A DNA stretch of 64,000 nt from NCBI GenBank assembly GCA_902599805.1, contig CACKGP010000003.1:27451-91450 (forward strand), in the 5' to 3' direction. The notes beneath the pieces are model-generated. The model was not told the origin of the DNA and ran no database searches. It saw only the letters and a list, made by a program, of their open reading frames with translations. Position numbers and translations under genes: made by a program. The stretch comes from an uncultured Pelagibacteraceae bacterium (GTDB lineage: Bacteria > Pseudomonadota > Alphaproteobacteria > Pelagibacterales > Pelagibacteraceae). This document shows, piece after piece, positions 1 through 10,492 of the stretch; within the stretch, counting starts at the first letter, position 1, and each line of letters begins with the position of its first letter.

Positions 1-952
1 TGCCATATTTTAACATAGCAAGTCTATCTATACCCATGCCAAATGCAAAACCTTGGAACTTGTTAGGATCAACTTTTGCATTTTTTAAAACATTAGGATG
101 AACCATTCCACAGCCCAAAATTTCTAACCACTTATCTCCCTCACCCACAATTATTCTTCCATTTTCTAATTTGTAACCAATATCTACTTCAGCTGATGGT
201 TCGGTAAAAGGAAAGTGACTTGGTCTAAATCTCATTTTGATTTTTTTAACCTCAAAAAATTCTTTTACAAAATAATCTAAACAACCTTTCAAATGTCCCA
301 TGGTTATATCTTTATCTATATGTAAACCCTCCAGCTGATGGAACATCGGTGCATGGGTTTGGTCACTATCACAACGATAAGTTCTTCCAGGAACAATAAT
401 TTTAAAGGGGGGTTTGCCATTTAACATTGTCCTTACTTGAACTGGGGAAGTATGAGTTCTCAATAAAATTTTTTTGTTATTATCTAGATAAAAGGTATCG
501 TGCATGTCTCTTGCAGGATGATCCTCTGGAGTATTCAATGCAGTGAAATTATTATATTCAGTCTCAACATCAGGACCTTCTGCAACAGAAAAACCGATCT
601 CAGAAAAAATTGATGAGATTTCATCTATCACTTGGGAGACTGGGTGTATTTTTCCATTTGGTCTCTCTCTCGCTGGTAGTGTAACATCAACTTTATCTTT
701 TTGTAATTTTTTGCTGATTTCTAATTTTTCTAATTCCTTAAACCTATTATTAATAGCTTCAGTAATTTTTTGTTTTTCATTGTTTAATGATGAAGCTTTA
801 ATTTTTTTTTCGTCTTCGGACAAAGAACCAAGTTTTTTAAATTCTTGATTGATTTGACTATTTTTACCTAAAAACTGTGATTTAATATTTTGTAACTCCA
901 GTTTGTCTTTAACTTGTGAGATCTTTTGAATTAATTCTCGTAAATCTATCAT
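1..952 (-). CDS. pheS: Phenylalanyl-tRNA synthetase alpha subunit (partial, runs off the left edge)
   Basis: Manual minus-strand translation from ATG at 952: [24 protein letters not shown]...; contains [37 protein letters not shown] and [10 protein letters not shown], class II PheS motifs. Missing from the ORF track because its stop lies outside the window. Confidence 0.95.
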   Translation of the reverse strand, partial: MIDLRELIQKISQVKDKLELQNIKSQFLGKNSQINQEFKKLGSLSEDEKKIKASSLNNEKQKITEAINNRFKELEKLEISKKLQKDKVDVTLPARERPNGKIHPVSQVIDEISSIFSEIGFSVAEGPDVETEYNNFTALNTPEDHPARDMHDTFYLDNNKKILLRTHTSPVQVRTMLNGKPPFKIIVPGRTYRCDSDQTHAPMFHQLEGLHIDKDITMGHLKGCLDYFVKEFFEVKKIKMRFRPSHFPFTEPSAEVDIGYKLENGRIIVGEGDKWLEILGCGMVHPNVLKNAKVDPNKFQGFAFGMGIDRLAMLKYG

Positions 953-993
953 TAGTTAGTTTTTACTCTAACTTTATAGAAGAAAAAACAATT

Positions 994-1350
994 TTATTTT
1001 ATTGATATCTGAACTTTTTTAACAAGTGATTTGAAAGCTTCTGGATTATTGTAGGCTAAATCAGCCAAAACTTTTCTATCTAATTTAATTTTTGATTTGT
1101 TTAATCCGTTAATAAATCTAGAGTAAGTTAATCCCTCTGCTCTTACTCCTGCGTTGATTCTTTGTATCCACAAAGATCTAAATTCTCTTTTTTTTGCTCT
1201 TCTATCCCTGTAGGCATATTGTAGTGCTTTTTCCATTGCTTGACGTGCAATACGTATTGTGTTTTTTCTTCTGCCCCACTGTCCCTTTACAGCTTTGAAA
1301 ACTTTTTTGTGTTTTGCTCTACTTGTGACTCCTCGTTTTGTTCTAGACAT
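994..1350 (-). CDS. rplT: 50S ribosomal protein L20
   Basis: [33 protein letters not shown]...; classic L20; in infC-rpmI-rplT order. Confidence 0.97.
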   Translation of the reverse strand: MSRTKRGVTSRAKHKKVFKAVKGQWGRRKNTIRIARQAMEKALQYAYRDRRAKKREFRSLWIQRINAGVRAEGLTYSRFINGLNKSKIKLDRKVLADLAYNNPEAFKSLVKKVQISIK

Positions 1351-1353
1351 TCT

Positions 1354-1560
1354 TTATCCCCTTAAGCTGTAAGGCATATAAGATTTTACAATTTTCGAGT
1401 CTTGTTTTGACATAATTGTTGTGCCCCGTTGTTTTCTTATTTGTGAGTTTGTTCTCTTAATCATTCCATGCCTTTTACCAGCTTGTGGCATTTTCACTTT
1501 TCCAGATCTAGTTAGTCTAAATCTTTTTTTGGCTGAACTTTTTGTTTTAAGTTTTGGCAT
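1354..1560 (-). CDS. rpmI: 50S ribosomal protein L35
   Basis: [23 protein letters not shown]...; L35. Confidence 0.96.
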   Translation of the reverse strand: MPKLKTKSSAKKRFRLTRSGKVKMPQAGKRHGMIKRTNSQIRKQRGTTIMSKQDSKIVKSYMPYSLRG

Positions 1561-1601
1561 GGTAACGGATTTATATATATTTTGTTTTGACTTTACAATG
1601 A

Positions 1602-2141
1602 TTAATTAGGGTGAATAATCATTATCATTTGTCGTCCTTCAAATTTAGGATTTACCTCTACTCTCCCTATTTCCTTAGTGTCCTCTATAATTCTATTCAT
1701 TAAATCTTTGCCTAGTTGAACATGTTGCATTTCTCTACCTTTAAAGCGTACAGTAAATTTTACTTTATCACCTTTTTGAAGAAATTTTTTTGCATTTTTA
1801 ATTTTAAAATTATAATCATGTATCTCTGTGCCAGGTCTTAATTTTAATTCTTTAAGTGCTGCAATTTTTTGATTTTTTTTTGCCTTGTTTGCTTTTTTTT
1901 GCATATCGTACTTGTATTTACCCATATCCATAATTTTACAAACTGGTGGCTTTGCGTTTGGTGATATTTCGATTAAGTCTAAGCCTTCTTGTTTCGCGGT
2001 ATCAATTGCTTTTTTAAGTGGTAGAATACCTAGGTTTTCTCCGCTACTGTTAATAACCTGAACATCAATACTTTTAATTCTGTGATTAGTTCTAGGACCT
2101 TGAAATTTAGTTCTTCTTTGAAAATAATTTGGTTTATACAC
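1602..2141 (-). CDS. infC: Translation initiation factor IF-3
   Basis: [15 protein letters not shown] motif, [12 protein letters not shown] start abuts the thrS stop. Confidence 0.96.
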   Translation of the reverse strand: MYKPNYFQRRTKFQGPRTNHRIKSIDVQVINSSGENLGILPLKKAIDTAKQEGLDLIEISPNAKPPVCKIMDMGKYKYDMQKKANKAKKNQKIAALKELKLRPGTEIHDYNFKIKNAKKFLQKGDKVKFTVRFKGREMQHVQLGKDLMNRIIEDTKEIGRVEVNPKFEGRQMIMIIHPN

Positions 2142-4061
2142 TTAATTTATTGGCAGGTTATTTAATTGTTTAAATTCTTTAATGGCATTGTTTAGTTTTT
2201 TTGTCTCTTGTTTTTCGGATCCTAATTTACGTATTGTTACGCTTTTATCTTTTATCTCTTTACTTCCGCATATTAATAGAAACGGAACTTTTGAAAGAGA
2301 ATGATCTCTAATTTTATAATTAATTTTTTGATTTCTTAAATCCACTTCACATTTTATACCCTCTTTAAACATATCTTTAAATATTTTTTTTGCATAATCA
2401 TTGTGCTCTTCAGCTATGGGTAACACAACAATTTGTGATGGTGATAGCCAAAAGGGAAGTTTACCTGCGTAGTTTTCTATAATTATACCAATAAATCTCT
2501 CTAAAGATCCAAAAAGGGCTCTATGTAACATAACAGGTATTTTTTTTGCTCCATCCTTATCTACAAAAGTCGCTCCAAGTCTTCCTGGTAAATTTAAGTC
2601 TACTTGTAAAGTTCCACATTGCCAGTCTCTTCCTATAGCGTCTCTCAAAACAAATTCAATTTTAGGACCATAAAAAGCACCCTCACCCTTATTTATAGTG
2701 TATTCTAATTTTGTTTTTTTAATCGCTTCAAGCAGAGCTTTTTCTGACTTATCCCAGACTTTATCATCCCCGACTCTTTTCTCCGGCCTGTCAGAATATT
2801 TAAGAAATACCTTTTCAAACCCCAGATCTTTATAAATATCTAATATTAATTTAGTTACACTAATACATTCATCTGTTATCTGCTCTTCAGTACAAAATAT
2901 GTGTGCATCATCCTGAGTAAAAGCTCTTACTCTTAAAAGTCCATGTAGTGCACCAGATGGTTCGTATCTATGAACTTTTCCAAATTCAGATAGCTTTAAG
3001 GGTAAATCTCTATAACTTTTAAGACCTTGATTAAACACTTGAACACATCCAGGACAATTCATTGGTTTCACAGCAAAAACTTTTTCATCTGGTGTCTCTG
3101 ATGTAAACATGTGATGACCAAATTTCTCCCAGTGTCCTGATTTTTCCCAAAGACTTTTATCTAAAAGTTCTGGTGTGCTTATCTCTTTATATCCTGCGTT
3201 TCTTTGCTTTAATCTCATGTACTCTACAAGTCGTTGAAATAAATTCCAACCCTTTTCATGCCAAAAAACAGATCCGGGACTTTCCTCCCTGAAATGGAAA
3301 AGATCCATCTCTTTACCTAGTTTTCTATGATCTCTTTTTTCTGCTTCCTCTAATCTGTGTAAATATTCATCTAATTCTTTTTTAGAACTCCAACAGGTTC
3401 CGTAAATTCTTTGTAGCATTTCATTATTTGAGTCCCCTCTCCAATAAGCACCAGAAACTTTTGTTAATTTAAAAGCTTTACCTATTTTTCCTGATGAAAC
3501 TAAATGTGGGCCTCGACATAGATCGTGCCAAGTATCTCCATGGTGGTAAATTGATAATTCTTCATTTTTGGGAATGCTCTCTATAATCTCGGCTTTATAC
3601 TTTTCGCCAATTTTTTTAAAATGTGCTATGGCTTTAACTCTGTCCCATACTTCACGTTTTGTTTTGACATCTCTGTCGATTATCTCAGACATTTTCTTTT
3701 CAATTTTTTTTAGGTCATCTTTTGTAAATGGTTCCTTTCTCGCAAAATCATAGAAAAAACCATTCTCAATAACGGGACCTATAGTAACTTGTGTTCCTGG
3801 AAATAATTCTTGAACAGCCATTGCCATAATGTGCGCTGCATCGTGTCTGATTACATCTAAACCCTCTTTATCTTTGCTAGTTATGATTTTAACAGAGGAA
3901 TCTTTTTGAATCGAGAAGCTTAAGTCTTTTAACTCTCCATCTACACTTACAATAAGAGCCTGTTTTGAAAGTGATTTACTGATTTTTTCAGCTACCTCAT
4001 AACCAGTCACAGCACTTTTAAAACTTAATTTTTTTCCGTCTGGTAAAGTAATATTTGGCAT
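2142..4061 (-). CDS. thrS: Threonyl-tRNA synthetase
   Basis: TGS domain, HDAAHIMAMAVQELFPGTQVTIGPVIENGFFYDF, class II aaRS motifs. Confidence 0.97.
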   Translation of the reverse strand: MPNITLPDGKKLSFKSAVTGYEVAEKISKSLSKQALIVSVDGELKDLSFSIQKDSSVKIITSKDKEGLDVIRHDAAHIMAMAVQELFPGTQVTIGPVIENGFFYDFARKEPFTKDDLKKIEKKMSEIIDRDVKTKREVWDRVKAIAHFKKIGEKYKAEIIESIPKNEELSIYHHGDTWHDLCRGPHLVSSGKIGKAFKLTKVSGAYWRGDSNNEMLQRIYGTCWSSKKELDEYLHRLEEAEKRDHRKLGKEMDLFHFREESPGSVFWHEKGWNLFQRLVEYMRLKQRNAGYKEISTPELLDKSLWEKSGHWEKFGHHMFTSETPDEKVFAVKPMNCPGCVQVFNQGLKSYRDLPLKLSEFGKVHRYEPSGALHGLLRVRAFTQDDAHIFCTEEQITDECISVTKLILDIYKDLGFEKVFLKYSDRPEKRVGDDKVWDKSEKALLEAIKKTKLEYTINKGEGAFYGPKIEFVLRDAIGRDWQCGTLQVDLNLPGRLGATFVDKDGAKKIPVMLHRALFGSLERFIGIIIENYAGKLPFWLSPSQIVVLPIAEEHNDYAKKIFKDMFKEGIKCEVDLRNQKINYKIRDHSLSKVPFLLICGSKEIKDKSVTIRKLGSEKQETKKLNNAIKEFKQLNNLPIN

Positions 4062-4070
4062 TTAATATTT

Positions 4071-5225
4071 TTATTTTAACAATTTCTTATACTCTGTAAA
4101 TGTTGATTGGCACATTTTTTCTACATCAAATTTTATCAATATATTTTTCCTACCCTCATTTCCAATCGATTGCAACTTGTCTTTATCCATTTCAATAATA
4201 TAGTTCAAATTTTGTGCGAGAGAATTTGGATCTCCATTTTTAAATAAAAATCCTGATTTGCCATTAATTATAGTCTCTTTTGATCCACCTAAATCACTTG
4301 CTATAATTGGTTTTTCCATTGCTTGTGCCTCTACTGCAACTCTACCAAAAGCTTCTGGCTCTATTGATGAAGAGACAATTACGTCTGAGCTTTTATAAGC
4401 AACTGGCATTTCTTCACAAAGGCTTAAAAAAACTACATTATCTTTCAACTGGTATTGATCAACCATTGAAATGAGTTTTTTAAAAAAAACTTTACGGCCT
4501 TGATGTGAGCCCAATATTACAGCCTTAAAATTTGTTTTGTAATATTTTGTTTTCAATAATTTTAAAGCCTCTAAAAACATTTCTTGACCTTTCCACTTGG
4601 TCAATCGTCCAGGTAAAAGTATTTTAAAAGTGTGAATGTCTAATTTTAATGTGGAATTAAATCTATCAACTTTTTCTTCAGTGACATTTGATTTGTTAAA
4701 GTAATCAATATTTATACCTCTAAATATAACTAACAATTTTTTGTTTTTACCTAAAAGATCACTATAATTTCTGTGTATATGGTCAAAAATAAAATTGGAT
4801 CCAGCAATAGTTAGCTCAGATCTAAGCATAATTGAGTTGTAAAATTTTTTAATTTTATTTTTAAAATTGTATGTGCCATGAAAAGTAGTAACAAACTTTC
4901 TTCTTGTTAAAAGATTTGCTAACCAACATGACCAAGCGGGCGCTCTACTTCGGGCATGAATAATATCAATGTTTAAAGTAAATATTACAACTAATAGAAT
5001 TATTGCATTAATTATCATTAGCAGAGGGTTCTTTGAATGAACTGGTAGCCTAATAACCTTCACTTTATTTTTTTTGATAAATTTTAATAATGGTCCTCCA
5101 CTTGTGACTATGTAAGATTTACAATCTTTCTCAGCTAAATAATGAGCAAGATCATAACAGCCTGTCTCTGCGCCTCCATAACCAAGTCTTGGAATTACTT
5201 GTAAAACTTTTATTTTAGATGACAT
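4071..5225 (-). CDS. Glycosyltransferase family 1/4-like
   Basis: GYGGAETGCYDLAHYL, HARSRAPAW, LPGRLTKWKGQEMFLEAL, EAFGRVAVEAQAMEKPIIASDLGGSKETI. Confidence 0.85.
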   Translation of the reverse strand: MSSKIKVLQVIPRLGYGGAETGCYDLAHYLAEKDCKSYIVTSGGPLLKFIKKNKVKVIRLPVHSKNPLLMIINAIILLVVIFTLNIDIIHARSRAPAWSCWLANLLTRRKFVTTFHGTYNFKNKIKKFYNSIMLRSELTIAGSNFIFDHIHRNYSDLLGKNKKLLVIFRGINIDYFNKSNVTEEKVDRFNSTLKLDIHTFKILLPGRLTKWKGQEMFLEALKLLKTKYYKTNFKAVILGSHQGRKVFFKKLISMVDQYQLKDNVVFLSLCEEMPVAYKSSDVIVSSSIEPEAFGRVAVEAQAMEKPIIASDLGGSKETIINGKSGFLFKNGDPNSLAQNLNYIIEMDKDKLQSIGNEGRKNILIKFDVEKMCQSTFTEYKKLLK

Positions 5226-5269
5226 ATAATCAAAGATGTATAATAACAGATTAATAAGAAAAATTTTAT

Positions 5270-6025
5270 ATGAAAAAGTACAACTACATTAGATTGTCAA
5301 AAACAAAAAAACTGAGATATATGGGCAATTTTTTCGAAAAAAAACTGTATATAATTTTTTTGCCCGGTTTTATGTCAAATATTGAAGGTGAAAAACCTAA
5401 AGCTTTTAAGAGATATGCGGTGAGAAAAAAATTAGGTTTTTTAACCTTAGATTACTCAGGTCACGGAAAATCCTCAGGAAAATTTACTAAAGGAAATATA
5501 AGTCAATGGTCAAATGATACAAAAATTTTAATAAGAAGATTTATTAAAAAAAATAATTTTATTATAATTGGTTCAAGTATGGGATCTTGGATTGCATTAA
5601 ATCAATTTAAGTATTTTAAAAATCAGATTAAAGGTTTTATTGGAATCGGCTCAGCTCCAGAATTTTTAGAAAGATTAATGTGGAGAAAATTTCCAAAAAA
5701 AGTAAAAAAAGAGATTAAATTTAAGGGGATAAGTCATATTAAAAATGGTGATTATGAATATCCAATAACCTATCAAATAATTAAAGACGGTAGGAAAAAC
5801 AAGGTTTTTTCAAAAAAGATTAATTCTAAAATTATTGTAACTATGTTTCATGGACAAAAAGATGAAGCTGTACCTGTTTCTTTTTCAAGAAAAGTATTGT
5901 CTGTTTTTACAAAGGCAAAAAAAAGAATGGTAGTTATTAAAAATGGAGATCATAGTTTATCAAATAAACTGAGTATAAATAAAATTTTAAAAGAATTAGA
6001 CCGCTTTAGAAATACTATCCTTTAA
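5270..6025 (+). CDS. Alpha/beta hydrolase
   Basis: LDYSGHGKSSG, IIGSSMGSWIAL nucleophile elbow, HGQKDEAVPVSFS, GDHSLS. Confidence 0.8.
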   Translation: MKKYNYIRLSKTKKLRYMGNFFEKKLYIIFLPGFMSNIEGEKPKAFKRYAVRKKLGFLTLDYSGHGKSSGKFTKGNISQWSNDTKILIRRFIKKNNFIIIGSSMGSWIALNQFKYFKNQIKGFIGIGSAPEFLERLMWRKFPKKVKKEIKFKGISHIKNGDYEYPITYQIIKDGRKNKVFSKKINSKIIVTMFHGQKDEAVPVSFSRKVLSVFTKAKKRMVVIKNGDHSLSNKLSINKILKELDRFRNTIL

Positions 6026-9000
6026 TGTAATTGGATTCTCAAGTTTATCTAACATTTCTAGAGGACAAACTTGTTTAAAATAATTTATTTCTTTTTCGAA
6101 ATCATTTAGAATTTCCTTAGCAATAACAGACTCTGTCTCTTTTAGGTGATCTTGAATTAAAGACTTTAATTTTTCTTTCCAATATTTAGTCTCTGGTTTT
6201 TGCCAAGTAACTGAAGCGGGATTTACAAAGTTCTCAAAAGTATTTTCTGGATCATATACAAAAGCCATTCCCCCAGTCATACCTGCTCCAAAATTATCTC
6301 CGATGCTTCCAAGTATTACTATATTTCCACCGGTCATATATTCACATCCATTTGAGTCACATCCTTCTACTATCGCAGTTCCTCCAGAATTACGAACAGC
6401 AAACCTTTCTCCTGCTTTACCAGCTGCAAATAATTTGCCCGATGTAGCTCCATATAAAACTGTATTTCCTATAATTGTGTTTTCTTTTGTCTTTAACCTA
6501 TTAATTTTAGATGGAACAACAACAATTTTGCCGCCAGATAATCCTTTGGCAACATAGTCGTTTGCGTCTCCAAATATTTTTAATGAAATAGATTTTGATA
6601 AAAAAGCTCCTAATGATTGACCTGCAGAACCATTTAGATTTATTTGGATTAAATCACTATTAAGTTTGTTTTTAAATTTTTCAAAAATATAGTGTGAAAG
6701 CTTTGTTCCTACTGCTCTATCCGTATTTTTTATATTTCCTTCATATGAAATTTTTTCTTTATTGTTAATTTTATCTTTTATTTTTGACCAAACATTTTCA
6801 TCAATATTGTTATCAGGTACTTTGTTTATCAACTTATTGTCTGAGAACCTGTTGTGATTTCCTGGATCTGTTTGGACTAATAGTGGATTTAAATCTAGAT
6901 CATCTAGGTTTGGAGAACCTCTGCTTACCTGAGCCAGAAGATCCGTTCTACCAATTATATCTTTTAAATTTTTAAATCCAAGTGAAGCAAGAATTTCTCT
7001 AACTTCCATTGCAACGAAATTAAAAAAGTTAACAACTTTTTCAGGTGTTCCAGTAAATTTTTTTCTAAGTTCTTCATCTTGAGTACAAACACCAACAGGG
7101 CAAGTATTTGAATGACACTGTCTTACCATTATACAACCCATGGCTATTAATGAAGAAGTTCCCATTCCAAACTCTTCAGCACCCATCATTGCTGCCATTA
7201 CGACGTCCCTTCCAGTTTTTAATCCTCCGTCAGTACGAAGTGTAACTTGCTGTCTTAATTTATTTAAAGTTAAAATTTGATTTGCTTCTGTCAAACCCAT
7301 TTCCCATGGTATTCCGGCATACTTTACACTTGTTTGTGGGCTCGCTCCTGTTCCACCTGAATGACCCGATATTAAAATCACATCAGCTTTTGCTTTTGCA
7401 ACTCCTGCTGCAATAGTTCCTATTCCAGTTGAAGCAACAAGTTTAACACCTACTCTCGCTTTGGGATTGATTTGTTTTAAATCGTAAATGAGTTGAGCTA
7501 AATCCTCTATAGAATAAATATCATGATGAGGTGGAGGAGAAATTAATGTTACACCTTTTGTAGAGTGTCTTAATCTTGCAATATCTTTTGTGACTTTAAA
7601 TCCTGGAAGCTGTCCACCTTCTCCTGGCTTAGCACCTTGTGCAATTTTAATTTCAATTTCACTACAATTATTTAAGTATTCTATCGTCACCCCAAATCTT
7701 GCAGAGGCAACTTGTTTAACTTTAGAATTTGCTGAATCGCCGTTTTCAAGCACTTTAAATCTTCTAGAATCCTCACCACCTTCACCACTGCAGGAAGCTC
7801 CTTTAATTCTGTTCATTCCAATTGCTAAAGTTTCATGTGCTTCTTCTGATAATGCGCCATGAGACATACTTCCGCTACCAAACCTTTTCATTATTTCCTC
7901 TACTGGTTCAACCTCGTCAATATTTATTGGATCATTTTTCTTTTTAAATTCTAGTAAATCTCTTAAATTTATTGGTGTTAAATTATGAATGCCTGCTGAA
8001 TATTTTTTATACTGTTCATATGATTTTACACCAACAGAATGTTGTAAAAGATGTATAAGGCTTCCTTGTAATTGATGATCTTCACCAGATTTTCTATATT
8101 TATATAAACCGCCAATTGGTAGAACCGTAACATTTTTTTGATAAGCTTTTTTGTGAAGTTCTTTTATTTTATTTTCTATGCCCGATACCCCAATACCTGA
8201 AATTCTAGAGAACATTCCTGGAAAATAATCTGCAACAATAGCTCTACTTAAGCCTACGGCTTCAAAATTACATCCACCTCTGTAGGAGCTTAATACAGAA
8301 ATTCCCATTTTTGACATGATTTTTAACAAACCATTATTAATAGATTTTTTAAATCTATCTACACAAGTATTAAAGTCTAACTTTCCAAATAATTTCTTTG
8401 TATATCTTTGGTAAATACTATCTATAGCAAGGTAAGGATTTATAGTTGTTGCTCCTACTCCAAGCAGAACAGCAAATGAATGGGTATCCATAGCTTCTGC
8501 AGTTTGAACATTTATTGATGAATAACCTCTTAATCCATGTTTGACTAAATTTGAATGGACGGCTCCTACCGCTAAAACCATTGGTACAATAGCTTTTTTT
8601 TCGGATATTTTTTGATCTGAAAGTATAAGATGATTTATACCCTCTCTAACTGAAATTTCAGCTTCTGATCTTATTTCTTCCAGCCTATCTTTTAGAGATT
8701 TACTTACATCAAATGTGCAATCAATAATTTTTATTTTAGTGGAAAAATGGCTTTTAAATTTTTTAAATTCTGAGTTTGTTAAAATAGGACTGTCTAAAAC
8801 GTAAATATTTTCTTTTGTAAAATTGTCAAAGTCTAAAATGTTACCTAAATTTCCAAATCTTGTTTTAAGGCTCATAACTTTATTTTCTCTTAAGGAGTCT
8901 ATTGGTGGGTTAGTAACTTGGCTGAAGTTCTGTCTAAAATAATGAGTAATCGGTCTATAATGATTTGATAATACAGCAACAGGCGTATCATCTCCCATTG

Positions 9001-10492
9001 AACCAGTAGCTTCTTTTGCTTCTTCTGCCATTGGGTGAAGAATAAGCTCTAAATCCTCTATGCTGTATCCAGAAATAAATTGTCTTTGTCTTAGTTCCTC
9101 GTTTTGAAAATTTGGGAACTCATTTTTTGTACCAAGTTTTTTATCAAAATGCACAACTTGCTTATGAAACTTTGTAAAATCTTTAGCTAAATAATCTTTT
9201 ATATCTTTATCCTTAAAAATTTTACCTGATTTTAAATCAACAGCAATTAGTTGACCAGGTCCTAGCCTTCCTTTTTCTGTGATATTCTCTTCTGGAATAG
9301 AAACCATTCCTGTTTCAGAACCTGCAAATAATAAATTGTCCGACGTAATAGAATATCTTAAAGGTCTTAATCCGTTTCTGTCTGTTGCTGCTATTGCCCA
9401 TTTACTGTCAGTTGCACAAATTGCAGCTGGTCCATCCCATGGTTCGATGGTGCTATTTAAAACATCAAAAAGTTGTTGATGTGCTTTTGGTAAAATTTTA
9501 CTTCTCTTAGACCATGCATCTGGCATCATCATTAATTTGATTAGTGGGACTGATTTTCCAGAGTGAATAAGTAGTTCAAAAACATTGTCTAAAGCTGCAG
9601 AGTCTGAATTGCCGGGAGTTATAACGGGTTTTAAATCATCTACATTTTTAAATAGTTCACTCGACATATCCTGTTCATGAATTTTCATCCAATTTATATT
9701 TCCTTTTAAGGTATTAATTTCTCCATTGTGAGCCAATGATCTGAAAGGTTGAGCTAATTTCCAACTTGGGAATGTATTTGTTGAAAATCTTTGGTGGAAA
9801 ATTGAAAATCTAGAAATAAATCTTTTGTCCTTTAAATCTGGATAAAAATCCGACAGGGCTTCAGCCAAAAACATGCCTTTATAAACAATCGATCTAGAAC
9901 TCAAGGAGCATATATAAAAATCGTTAATTTGCTCATTTCTAGTCTGTTTAAGAATTTTTTTTCTAACTACATAAAGTGATCTTTCTAATTCGTTTCTTTC
10001 TTTTTTCTTATTTGACTTAAAAATAATTTGTGTAATTTCTGGACGGTTTGAATCAGCTGTTTTTCCCAGAACATCTGGATTTACCGGAACTTGTCTCCAG
10101 CCATATATATAAAAATCGTTTTCTAATAAATTTCTTTCTACTAATGCTTTGCTACGTTCTTGAGATGAATAGTCCGTTCTTGGTAAGAAAATCATTCCAA
10201 CACAAATATCACCTTCGGTATGTTTATGACCTGTATCTTCTATTTTTTCTTGAAAAAAATCTTTAGGAATTTCAAAGCTAATACCGGCACCATCTCCTGA
10301 TTTCCCATCAGCATCAACTGCTCCCCGGTGCCATACTGCTTTCAAAGCCTCAATACCATACTCAACAACTTTCCGACTTTTTTTACCATCAAGAGAAGCT
10401 ATTAAACCAACTCCGCATGCATCATGCTCCATGTTTGTAGAGTAAGAAAAGTTTTTTTGTAATATTTCTTTATTCTTTTTATATAACTTCAT
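5996..10492 (-). CDS. gltB: Glutamate synthase (NADPH) large subunit
   Basis: N-terminal nucleophile EHDACGVGLIASLDGK, GMGTSSLIAMGCIMVRQCHSNTCPVGVCTQ, C-terminal GXGXG beta-helix repeats. Confidence 0.97.
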   Translation of the reverse strand: MKLYKKNKEILQKNFSYSTNMEHDACGVGLIASLDGKKSRKVVEYGIEALKAVWHRGAVDADGKSGDGAGISFEIPKDFFQEKIEDTGHKHTEGDICVGMIFLPRTDYSSQERSKALVERNLLENDFYIYGWRQVPVNPDVLGKTADSNRPEITQIIFKSNKKKERNELERSLYVVRKKILKQTRNEQINDFYICSLSSRSIVYKGMFLAEALSDFYPDLKDKRFISRFSIFHQRFSTNTFPSWKLAQPFRSLAHNGEINTLKGNINWMKIHEQDMSSELFKNVDDLKPVITPGNSDSAALDNVFELLIHSGKSVPLIKLMMMPDAWSKRSKILPKAHQQLFDVLNSTIEPWDGPAAICATDSKWAIAATDRNGLRPLRYSITSDNLLFAGSETGMVSIPEENITEKGRLGPGQLIAVDLKSGKIFKDKDIKDYLAKDFTKFHKQVVHFDKKLGTKNEFPNFQNEELRQRQFISGYSIEDLELILHPMAEEAKEATGSMGDDTPVAVLSNHYRPITHYFRQNFSQVTNPPIDSLRENKVMSLKTRFGNLGNILDFDNFTKENIYVLDSPILTNSEFKKFKSHFSTKIKIIDCTFDVSKSLKDRLEEIRSEAEISVREGINHLILSDQKISEKKAIVPMVLAVGAVHSNLVKHGLRGYSSINVQTAEAMDTHSFAVLLGVGATTINPYLAIDSIYQRYTKKLFGKLDFNTCVDRFKKSINNGLLKIMSKMGISVLSSYRGGCNFEAVGLSRAIVADYFPGMFSRISGIGVSGIENKIKELHKKAYQKNVTVLPIGGLYKYRKSGEDHQLQGSLIHLLQHSVGVKSYEQYKKYSAGIHNLTPINLRDLLEFKKKNDPINIDEVEPVEEIMKRFGSGSMSHGALSEEAHETLAIGMNRIKGASCSGEGGEDSRRFKVLENGDSANSKVKQVASARFGVTIEYLNNCSEIEIKIAQGAKPGEGGQLPGFKVTKDIARLRHSTKGVTLISPPPHHDIYSIEDLAQLIYDLKQINPKARVGVKLVASTGIGTIAAGVAKAKADVILISGHSGGTGASPQTSVKYAGIPWEMGLTEANQILTLNKLRQQVTLRTDGGLKTGRDVVMAAMMGAEEFGMGTSSLIAMGCIMVRQCHSNTCPVGVCTQDEELRKKFTGTPEKVVNFFNFVAMEVREILASLGFKNLKDIIGRTDLLAQVSRGSPNLDDLDLNPLLVQTDPGNHNRFSDNKLINKVPDNNIDENVWSKIKDKINNKEKISYEGNIKNTDRAVGTKLSHYIFEKFKNKLNSDLIQINLNGSAGQSLGAFLSKSISLKIFGDANDYVAKGLSGGKIVVVPSKINRLKTKENTIIGNTVLYGATSGKLFAAGKAGERFAVRNSGGTAIVEGCDSNGCEYMTGGNIVILGSIGDNFGAGMTGGMAFVYDPENTFENFVNPASVTWQKPETKYWKEKLKSLIQDHLKETESVIAKEILNDFEKEINYFKQVCPLEMLDKLENPITLKDSISKAV

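Noticed and set aside
543-848. 101-aa plus-strand ORF at the left edge
   Set aside because: Antisense to pheS, which continues off the window and is therefore missing from the track.
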